From: CAZJDV01 sp964544865 | GTDB taxonomy: Bacteria > Chloroflexota > Dehalococcoidia > Lucifugimonadales > CAJWER01 | DNA: 7,980 nucleotides | Assembly (NCBI GenBank): GCA_964544865.1 | Contig: CAZJDV010000100.1 | Location: forward strand, 1 to 7,980 | Reading direction: 5' to 3' | Shown: positions 1 through 5,547 of the stretch, in pieces | Layout: each line of letters begins with the position of its first letter | Numbering within the stretch: the first letter of the stretch is position 1 | Program-made: the position numbers and the translations under genes | The notes under the pieces: model-generated | The model's input: the letters and a program-made list of their open reading frames with translations, nothing else | What the model was told of the DNA's origin: nothing | The model's database searches: none

Positions 1-52
1 TGACCCAGCCGATCTCATCGCCGATCGGGTCGCGACCGCGCGCCGCTGCCAG

Positions 53-82
53 TTGACCGCCTCGGAGCGACATTGGTACACT
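53..82 (+). promoter_or_regulatory. sigma70-like promoter of the tRNA-Arg gene
   Basis: A -35 box TTGACC (53-58) and a -10 box TACACT (77-82) are separated by 18 bp. Transcription would start near 89-90, leaving a leader of about 22 nt before the mature tRNA at 112. The boxes are seen directly; promoter activity is inferred from the match and from the position just upstream of the tRNA. Confidence 0.65.
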
Positions 83-111
83 TCTACCGTCCGGGTCGTC
101 CGATCAGAATC

Positions 112-187
<76 letters not shown>

Positions 188-264
188 AACGACTCGTTAG
201 CCGGGCGCTTTCGTAGCTGGAGGCACCCTGGACAAGTATTTCCCAACGGCGACTAAACCATCTG

Positions 265-288
265 AACGGCGTGCCGATGCACCCCGTT
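265..288. terminator. stem-loop between convergent tRNA and GNAT remnant
   Basis: Ten-base arms (265-274 and 279-288) pair with a single mismatch around a 4-nt loop. The hairpin sits in the 118-bp gap between the + strand tRNA and the - strand GNAT remnant, where a bidirectional terminator would be expected. Neither side is followed by a T run, so an intrinsic terminator role is only a guess. The rest of 188-305 shows nothing I recognise. Confidence 0.3.
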
Positions 289-305
289 CTCCCGTAGGGT
301 CTCAG

Positions 306-1098
306 CTACTCTGCCCCAGCGCCGTCCCGATAGAACAGCCTGTCGCCCAGACGGCCGAACCCGAGGTTGGCGTACAATCCGACCGCCGGTCGACCGGAAG
401 CGGTTAGCCAGACAAGGTCGCCGCACCGATCGAAGGCGTCGCGCACGAGCTCGCTGGTGACTGTCGAAGCCACTCCGCGGCGTCTGGCCGTTCCGAGCGT
501 GTGGATCCGCGTGATCTGTGTCCGCCCCAGATTGGGACCAGCTATGGCTGGTCCCAACAGACCGCCCCTCACGACGAGCGATCAAGGCGCGCACCGACTC
601 GCCCAGTCCGATCCCCTCCTTGAATTTCGCGAGCACCGCATCTGAAAGGGGCTGCTCCCTCGCGCCGAGGCCGGCCGCGACGATCGACTGAAAGGCGTCG
701 AATTCGGCCCGTTGGTCTGCGGGTTCCAGGTATCGTACATGGACCGAGGGTCTTGCCAGGGACTGGAACGTGCCGGGGGTGCAGGCCATCAGAGTCTCAC
801 GCTTCTCCAGAGTGAGCCCGGCGGCGGCGAGCCGGGAACCAATGCTGGGCTACGACAGCTCGTTGAATTCCAATGCCAGGCTGCATTTTTTCTTGCGCGC
901 CTCACCCAGCAGTTGGTCAATTACAGATTCGATTTCGGTCTAGGCGTCGATGCGTCCAACGGGAGCCGCAAAGCTGACGCCGAGCGAGGTGTAGGACGTC
1001 ATCCGAAAAGGCGCGAACGTCGCGACTTGCCAATCGGCGGGTGAGTAGTCCGCCGGGTCATATTCGAGACGCTGCAAGAGGGCCCGGTCTACCGGCAC
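306..1098 (-). pseudogene. GNAT-family N-acetyltransferase pseudogene (two TAG stops, one frameshift)
   Basis: Reading the - strand and ignoring interruptions gives a GNAT protein of about 264 codons. The family transfers an acetyl group from acetyl-CoA to an amine; the substrate cannot be read here. The C-terminal part is diagnostic: a motif-A-like ARRRGVAS stretch, then DAFDRCGDLVWLTAS, then the motif-B-like VGLYANLGF just before the TAG at 306-308. The N-terminal part carries RLAAAGLTLEKRETLMACTP, typical of the helical lead-in of two-lobed GNATs. Three lesions are visible: in-frame TAG codons at 940-942 and 850-852, and a frame change near 550-565, where one surplus base (or two missing bases) separates EGRSVG from PAIAGPNLG. 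The span of 793 nt is 264 codons plus one base, in agreement. The 5' limit is uncertain; GTG at 1098 is a plausible old start, and the frame is open back to the NHL stop codon at 1156, so the two genes may once have been co-transcribed. A shorter product from ATG 789 would lose register before the acetyl-CoA motif, so no functional enzyme is expected. Confidence 0.85.
532..557. repeat. perfect 11-bp inverted repeat inside the GNAT remnant
   Basis: TTGGGACCAGC (532-542) and its exact reverse complement (547-557) flank a 4-nt spacer TATG. On either strand this forms a strong hairpin. It coincides with the point where the GNAT reading frame shifts. It could be a mutational hotspot, a local templated duplication, or chance in coding sequence. 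Confidence 0.7.
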
Positions 1099-1155
1099 GT
1101 CGCCCTGGCTTTCGTGACTGTTCGCCCGTCTATAAGCCGGTCCCGTTCCACGGGG

Positions 1156-2178
1156 TTATGGCGACGACGACCGCGCGTACACCTGGACCCTGTGGCGGTT
1201 GCGGTCGGTTACGTAAAGCCTGCCCTCCCGGTCGAGCTTTACCGAGACCGGAGACCAGAAGTATTTCTCCATATGGTGCGCCTCCTCGTGGACGTCGCTG
1301 CCCAGGAAGGCCAGATCGGGCTCCAGATCGGACCTCTCCCGAGACTCCTTTTCTTGGAAATTGGCGTTCAGGAAGTCTTGGGCCCAGGGCGACAGCGTCG
1401 CCTCTCCCCTCACCGAGGCCGCGAACCCGCCCTCGGGATCGAGAAGCTGCACTCGCTCGTTGCCCCAGTCGGCGACGTAGATGTAGCCGCCGTCGTCGAC
1501 GGCCACGCTCGACGGCCTGTGAAAGCGCCCATCTTCCGAGCCGGGCCCGCCGTAGATGGCCACGAACCGCCCGTCGTGGGAGAACCTCTGGACGCGGTGG
1601 TTGCCCCAGTCGGCCACGTAGACGTCGCCGCTGGGCGCAACGGTGGCGCCCCATGGCAGATCGAGCTGCCCCTCTCCCGTGCCATGCCCGCCGAAGCTCG
1701 ACAGCAATTCGCCGTCCCGGGTAAATTTCTGGATTCGATGGTTGCGGTGGTCCACGACGTACATGTTGTCGTCGGCGTCGAAGGCCAGCCCGGAGGGACC
1801 GTCGATCTCGCCGGGCACGGAGCCTGGCTCGCCCCACTTCGAGAGGAATTCCCCTGTGGCGCTGAATACGGAGATACGGTTCAGGTGCTCGTCGCTGACA
1901 TAGACCCGCCCGGAGCTATCCAACGCTATGGCCGCCGTCCAGATGAACTGGCCGTCCCCCTCCCCGACCGAGCCGAACGTGCCGAAGAACTCGCTGTCCA
2001 GGTCCATCATGCAGACCTGGATCCCACGCGGGTCGCCGTCGTGGGACCGGCCAAGCACGTAGATCCTGCCGTCATCGCCAATGGCCGTGTCCACCGGGTA
2101 ATAGAAACCTCGGCCCCCCATGGCGGCCACGCCGAGGGTAAGCTGGTATCGAAGCGCGGTCCCGACGGTGCCGGTCAT
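1156..2178 (-). CDS. six-repeat NHL beta-propeller protein
   Basis: This 340-residue protein is built almost entirely of NHL repeats, which form a beta-propeller that usually acts as a protein- or ligand-binding scaffold. Six blades can be read at roughly residues 24-76, 77-126, 127-174, 175-221, 222-262 and 308-336. Each has the pattern P-x-[GS]-[LV]-AV-D-x-x-G-x-[IV]-YV-[AV]-D-x-x-N-x-R-[IV]-Q-x-[FL]. Blades 3 to 5 are the most regular, with repeated VYVADWGNHRVQ-type segments. An insertion of about 45 residues, rich in Glu and Asp, lies between blades 5 and 6. There is no signal peptide or membrane segment, so a cytoplasmic location is inferred. The ATG at 2178 is supported by GGAGGG at 2184-2189, about 5 nt upstream. 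The gene ends with TAA and is flanked by two decayed genes on the same strand; it has no visible lesion. The substrate or partner is unknown. Confidence 0.92.
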   Translation of the reverse strand: MTGTVGTALRYQLTLGVAAMGGRGFYYPVDTAIGDDGRIYVLGRSHDGDPRGIQVCMMDLDSEFFGTFGSVGEGDGQFIWTAAIALDSSGRVYVSDEHLNRISVFSATGEFLSKWGEPGSVPGEIDGPSGLAFDADDNMYVVDHRNHRIQKFTRDGELLSSFGGHGTGEGQLDLPWGATVAPSGDVYVADWGNHRVQRFSHDGRFVAIYGGPGSEDGRFHRPSSVAVDDGGYIYVADWGNERVQLLDPEGGFAASVRGEATLSPWAQDFLNANFQEKESRERSDLEPDLAFLGSDVHEEAHHMEKYFWSPVSVKLDREGRLYVTDRNRHRVQVYARSSSP

Positions 2179-2237
2179 ATGTGCCCTCCGAATCCCCGAT
2201 GATGATGGGTCGGTGCGCGTCTATACACTACGTGCCA

Positions 2238-2864
2238 TCAAGTTTCGCTTCGCGACATCGCCGCGAGTCGCTGCATTGCCGACGGCGCCGGACCCGCTTC
2301 GAGGCGCAGTCGTATCGCGTCGGCGCACTCAACGGGGCTCAGGGAGGATGTGTCGACTTCAAGGTCATAGTAGATACCAGGCTGGTGCACTTCACGCTGC
2401 CAACGGTGAACCGCGTCGGGCACGGGAGCGTCTGCTGGAATTTCCTCTTCTTTGAGCCACGTGTTCCGACGTCGTTCCCATATGACCTCGAGGGGTAGCG
2501 AACCCCGACTAGGAGGACGGGCAGTCCGTTCAGACGCCGGGCACTATCGGCCAAGATTCCGCGAGGGACTGCGTACGCGTCATGGTGGCCGACATTGACG
2601 GCGACGTTCAGGCCCAATCGGCTGTGGCTGGCGATGGATTCATATAAGGCCGCGTAAAGCACGACAATGAGAGGTTCGAGGTCGGGGCGCTCTCCTCCAG
2701 GGCGCAGCCCGATCGCTGGACTATAGCGCTCTGGCGCGACGTGCTCCTTGAACGTATCGTACACCAAGGTTTATCCATGGACCAACGAAGGTCTCCTGGA
2801 TCATGCCGACGATGCTTGACTTGCCTGACCGTGGGACGCCGTTAACGATGACGATCTGTCCCAA
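2238..2864 (-). pseudogene. chloramphenicol phosphotransferase-like P-loop kinase, broken by two frameshifts
   Basis: Joining two frames gives a 209-codon protein resembling the CPT family (chloramphenicol 3'-O-phosphotransferase and uncharacterised relatives), which use ATP to phosphorylate a small hydroxylated substrate. Segment 1 (2864 to about 2766) starts at a possible TTG and holds the Walker A motif NGVPRSGKSS. Segment 2 (about 2760-2495) lies in another frame and holds DTFKEHVAPERYSP, GLRPGGERPDLEP, NVGHHDAY and LPVLLVGVRY. Segment 3 (about 2494-2238) returns to the first frame with WERRRN, WQREVHQPGIYYDLEVDTS and a family-typical C terminus, ending in TGA. The first junction has one surplus base in GGTGTACGAT (about 2755-2766); the second lacks one base at the G run 2492-2495. 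The net length change is zero. The P-loop and the family's conserved Asp (here in LGV-D) now lie in different frames, so no active kinase is expected unless the indels are sequencing errors. The true substrate of such relatives is generally unknown; resistance should not be assumed. Confidence 0.85.
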
Positions 2865-2918
2865 TACAACTGTCTGCCATGATATCGTGGGCCTCAGGGC
2901 GACTGCCGGAGCGAAGGC

Positions 2919-3194
2919 TCAGTAACCCGAGAGACTGCCCGCATCGGCGTCTAGAATAGCTAGCACACCCAGTGGTAACGTCGCTAGATGGTCTCCATGA
3001 CCGAATGGGAGCCCGTAGATCACCGGCACACCCAGAGAGCGGAAGCGTTCCGTGAGCACCTCCTCCAGCACCTTCGTGTGCACCCATGGGGAACCGCCCT
3101 CGCCGTTCCACTCGTACCCGACCAGGTCGCCCACTACCGCCCCTTGCAACGCCTCCAATTTTCCCGCTTGCGTGAGCTGCAGGAGAGCGCGATC
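2919..3194 (-). pseudogene. C-terminal fragment of an S66 peptidase (LD-carboxypeptidase / MccF-like)
   Basis: About 91 codons read DRALLQLTQAGKLEALQGAVV, then an LGVPVIYGLPFGHGDH segment and TLPLGVLAILDAD, ending at TGA. This is the end of the S66 serine peptidase fold. The family cleaves LD-peptide bonds of murein peptides or inactivates microcin-type peptide conjugates, using a Ser-Glu-His triad. Only the region around the catalytic His (in the FGHG motif) is present. The N-terminal two thirds, with the nucleophile Ser and the Glu, are absent. The fragment begins 17 nt after the DUF1800 stop codon and has no start with a convincing ribosome site; a TTG at 3158 is the only nearby candidate. 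The frame past the TGA continues as AFAPAVAL, which could be the original C terminus, so the TGA may itself be a lesion. A small 79-residue product is possible but would not be an enzyme. Confidence 0.75.
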
Positions 3195-3211
3195 TCGTCC
3201 ACGGCGGGGGC

Positions 3212-4657
3212 CTACTCGCGCTGGAAGTCAGGGGTGGCGGCGACCATCCTCAGCAACTCGGCCGCACGCCGCTCGGTTTTCTCCGCCGGCTCGCCCGCCT
3301 CCGGCTCCTCGTTTCCCGCGGCGAATCCGACGAGAGCGGAGCGAGTGCTCCGGCTCACGGAGATCGCACCCATCTGGCCTAGACACCCCTGCACCAGGCG
3401 CTCGGGGGATATCGCCTCACCGGCTTCCTCCATGAGTCTCTCGATCATCGCCTTGACGCCTGGATTGCCGGCGTCGCCCAGGTGCTCGGCGGCGTAGTTG
3501 ACGCGCTCCATGGCGGTGCCCGTGTCGATCCACTCGATCCCCTGGTGCCAGCCCTCGACGCTCGGTGGGTTTATCAACGTCTGGCCCATGAAGGTCATCT
3601 GGGTGGCCTGGGCCTGCAGGCTCGGGTGCGGCGCACGGTACTCACCGCTCAGCCGCAACACACCAGCCACGAGCTCCGCGGGTCCTTTCACCTTGGCGTA
3701 CCGGCAGTCTTCCGACTTGAAGAATTCGGATCTGAACAGCGTCCGAAGCATGGCGCCGATCTCATAATTGCTATCGAAGTAGGCCCGCGATAATTCCTCA
3801 ATTGCCTCGGGGTCTCGGGGCGGCTCATAGGGCCACTGCGGCACCGGAGGCTCGTCGGCAACGAAGAAGTGGTACAGATGCCTGCTGAGAAATTTGGCCG
3901 TGGGCGGCTCGCTGCATATGATGTCTATTACGTCCTCGCCGTCGAAGCTGCCACGCTGGCCCAGGAACTCTTTCTCGCCATCGTCGTGGTCCTCGGCCCG
4001 GAACTCGAACCGGAACGCGCCGCGGCCATAGGGCCAGAGTGAGTCACGCTCCACGCGCATGTGCATGTACTCCGTGTTGGCGACGGTCCAGCCTGTGAAC
4101 GCCCTGGCGCACTCCTTTATGTCATGCTCGCTGTAGTTGCCCATGCCCATGGAGAACAGCTCGAGCAACTCTCTGCCGAAGTTCTCGTTGATGGCGCCGT
4201 TGTGATTGTCCTGGTTGTCCAGCCACATGATCATGGCGGGGTCCTTGGAGAGCTGCACGAGCAGGTCGCGAAAGCTGCCCGTGCCGTACTTCCGGAACAT
4301 CGCGAGCTGGTCCATCAGGACCTTGCCCTGGGTGACCTTTGGGTAGCCGGTCGCGAATATGGAGTGCCATAGCAACGCGATCTTTTCCTGGAGGGGCCCC
4401 CTGGTGTTTATCATCCGGAACAGCCAGTACGTCGCAGCCCCCGTCGTTCCCAGTCCGCCCTGGTAGTCCGGATGATAGCGATACAGCAGGTCGTCCGGAA
4501 CGCCGTCCTGGCTATCCGCACGCAGCAACTCCTCGACCGTCTCCTCGTAACCGATCGCTGTGCGCTCCTCAAGCTCGACGCGGGTCGCGCCGAATCCTGC
4601 GCGGCGCATCAGGTGGGCCATCAACTCCATGTCCGCGGTCATCATTTCCCCCTGCAT
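3212..4657 (-). CDS. DUF1800 family protein
   Basis: This 481-residue protein belongs to the DUF1800 family, whose biochemical role is not established; members are often encoded beside DUF1501 proteins. Family hallmarks are visible in order: HLMRRAGFGAT (residues 15-25), INTRGPLQEKIALLWHSIFA (83-102), a DPAMIMWLDNQDN block (139-151), NENFGRELLELFSMG (157-171), ECARAFTGWT (182-191), and the late INPPSVEGWHQG (362-373). The length is close to normal and no lesion is seen. There is no signal peptide or membrane helix. Two starts compete. ATG 4657 opens the frame but has no ribosome site at proper distance. ATG 4642 (residue 6) lies 5 nt downstream of AGGGGG, which itself falls in codons 2-4 of the long form, so 4642 may be the real start. 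A strong promoter lies at 4692-4720. No DUF1501 gene is present in the window; the next gene downstream is an S66 peptidase scrap. Confidence 0.93.
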   Translation of the reverse strand: MQGEMMTADMELMAHLMRRAGFGATRVELEERTAIGYEETVEELLRADSQDGVPDDLLYRYHPDYQGGLGTTGAATYWLFRMINTRGPLQEKIALLWHSIFATGYPKVTQGKVLMDQLAMFRKYGTGSFRDLLVQLSKDPAMIMWLDNQDNHNGAINENFGRELLELFSMGMGNYSEHDIKECARAFTGWTVANTEYMHMRVERDSLWPYGRGAFRFEFRAEDHDDGEKEFLGQRGSFDGEDVIDIICSEPPTAKFLSRHLYHFFVADEPPVPQWPYEPPRDPEAIEELSRAYFDSNYEIGAMLRTLFRSEFFKSEDCRYAKVKGPAELVAGVLRLSGEYRAPHPSLQAQATQMTFMGQTLINPPSVEGWHQGIEWIDTGTAMERVNYAAEHLGDAGNPGVKAMIERLMEEAGEAISPERLVQGCLGQMGAISVSRSTRSALVGFAAGNEEPEAGEPAEKTERRAAELLRMVAATPDFQRE

Positions 4658-4691
4658 ACGTCGAAGCCGCCGCCTATCCTTCTATTTAGGA

Positions 4692-4720
4692 ATAATACTG
4701 ACTCCAACGGCGGCGGTCAA
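4692..4720 (-). promoter_or_regulatory. sigma70-like promoter of the DUF1800 gene
   Basis: On the - strand a -35 box TTGACC (4720-4715) and a -10 box TATTAT (4697-4692) are separated by exactly 17 bp. Transcription would start near 4685, giving a leader of about 28 nt to ATG 4657 or 43 nt to ATG 4642. An 8-bp palindrome CACATGTG (4729-4736) lies just upstream of the -35 box and could be a regulator site, but this is speculative. Confidence 0.75.
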
Positions 4721-4780
4721 GGTAATATCACATGTGGGCGGGGTCGTTTCAAAGACCGGCGGCTAGCTGATACGAGTGTG

Positions 4781-4839
4781 GTTCGATTGGCTCAACACGA
4801 ACGGAAAGCGCCCACACGTTCGTCGTGAGCCGGTGAAAG
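4781..4839. repeat. imperfect intergenic palindrome, likely a decayed dispersed repeat
   Basis: Arms at about 4781-4803 and 4817-4839 pair imperfectly around a 13-nt loop; the inner 7 bp (CACGAACG-like core) and the GGCTCA/TGAGCC block pair well, with two mismatches between them. The sequence resembles a palindrome common between genes in many bacterial genomes and metagenome assemblies (intact form GTTCGACAGGCTCACCACGAACGG). Resemblance to that repeat is from memory; copy number in this genome cannot be judged from one window. Confidence 0.55.
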
Positions 4840-4873
4840 GATGCGCTCGGCGAATGACGCTCAGGAGAAAATC

Positions 4874-4890
4874 GGGGGGGGGGGGGGGGG
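4874..4890. repeat. homopolymer run of 17 G
   Basis: Seventeen consecutive G residues lie on the + strand in the intergenic region. They are followed within 50 bp by further G runs (4897-4900, 4911-4913, 4915-4918, 4922-4926), so the + strand could form G-quadruplexes. The tract may vary in length between cells, or may be an assembly or sequencing artefact. Confidence 0.9.
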
Positions 4891-4891
4891 T

Positions 4892-4913
4892 CCCGCGGGG
4901 CCGCCCCCGCGGG
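4892..4913. repeat. perfect 9-bp GC-only inverted repeat
   Basis: CCCGCGGGG (4892-4900) pairs exactly with CCCCGCGGG (4905-4913) around the loop CCGC, directly after the G run. It would make a very stable hairpin. It has no T run, so I do not call it a terminator. Confidence 0.75.
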
Positions 4914-4921
4914 TGGGGCCT

Positions 4922-4935
4922 GGGGGTATACCCCC
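4922..4935. repeat. 14-bp perfect palindrome
   Basis: GGGGG-TATA-CCCCC (4922-4935) is a perfect palindrome nine bases after the preceding hairpin. Its role is unknown; a dyad protein site, a cruciform-prone element or an artefact are all possible. Confidence 0.7.
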
Positions 4936-4953
4936 GCTACTAATTATCCTTCT

Positions 4954-4972
4954 TCTCCCCTGGTAAGGGAGA
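4954..4972. repeat. small inverted repeat in the intergenic cluster
   Basis: TCTCCC (4954-4959) pairs with GGGAGA (4967-4972) around a 7-nt loop. Similar CTCTCCC...GGGAGAG stem-loops occur as dispersed intergenic elements in several bacterial groups, as I recall; that link is not testable here. The remaining 4973-5097 shows no gene or signal I can support. Confidence 0.45.
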
Positions 4973-5097
4973 GTGAACCTCGACGCTGAGCCACTCTGGG
5001 ACATGCTCGGAAGCCGGCCCTCTGCTTGTCGAGGCGCTGGAGAGGAAACAGGAAGAACTGTTCTCTAGGACGGACGCTCAGGTCGATCTCAGGCGCG

Positions 5098-5547
5098 TTA
5101 CGGCACGACGCTCTCATAGCGCGTCAGAATCAGGTTGCTGTCGCCGAACTCAAGCTACAGGTAGCCGTTCGCGACGGCCTCGACGTAGGCCGAGCGGACC
5201 ATCTCCTCCCCGGCGATCGCGTATTGGATCGCCAGGTGGCTCGCCATTGGATCGTGGAACTCGGTGAGCAGAGCAATGGCCTCAAAGAGGCCTCGCTCAG
5301 GGCGGATGAACAACCGGGTGAACCCAGAGGCGGAGTGCACCTGCTCCCCGTCCCATGCCGATTCGGGCGCGCGCACGACCGTCGTGCCCACCGCCACCAC
5401 TCTCTTGCCCTCTGTCTTGGCCTCGTTAACGGCCTAGGCCGTGGCTTCCGATACGCGGAAAGGCTCGGCGTACATCACCTGGTCTTCCAGCTCCTCCGAC
5501 TGCACCTCCAGGCTGGACACACCGGCGTGGAGCAATATGCTCGCTAG
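5098..5547 (-). pseudogene. queA: C-terminal remnant of S-adenosylmethionine:tRNA ribosyltransferase-isomerase (QueA-like)
   Basis: About 150 codons in one frame match the end of QueA, which builds epoxyqueuosine in tRNA by transferring the ribosyl group of SAM to preQ1-modified tRNA. The order is ILLHAGVSSLEV, then ELEDQVMYAEPFRV (compare E. coli NIEDHTMHSEYMEV), then TEGKRVVAVGTTVVRAPES with the hallmark VAVGTT-V-R motif, then SGFTRLFI, LLTEFHDPMASHLA, and YVEAVANGYL-stop-LEFGDSNLIL. Two in-frame TAG codons interrupt it, at 5434-5436 and 5155-5157. The second falls where relatives have Trp (GYLW-EFGDS). The original terminus is the TAA at 5098-5100. The N-terminal half is missing from the window: upstream, the same frame is histidine kinase sequence, so the first 37 codons of this remnant are now the tail of the kinase. 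No catalytic protein can result. A piece from GTG codons near 5400 could be translated only as an 81-residue fragment. Confidence 0.88.

Noticed and set aside
1114..2202. Long + strand open frame opposite the NHL gene (362 codons)
   Set aside because: It mirrors the NHL gene in antisense, has no recognisable domain and a composition expected from high-GC codon bias; the - strand product has six clear NHL repeats.
2238..2864. Antibiotic resistance determinant
   Set aside because: CPT-like proteins are widespread with unknown substrates, and this copy is frameshifted, so a resistance claim is not supported.
4781..4972. CRISPR-like array
   Set aside because: The palindromes differ from each other and there is no regular repeat-spacer pattern or cas gene.
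4980..5097. Possible + strand peptide with a charged helix-like stretch (VEALERKQEELFSR)
   Set aside because: It has no start with a ribosome site and no family match that I recognise; the frame is short, so chance is the simplest reading.
5026..5547. + strand open frame of 173 codons over the QueA remnant
   Set aside because: The - strand carries unmistakable QueA motifs; the + frame is Arg- and His-rich with no family pattern.
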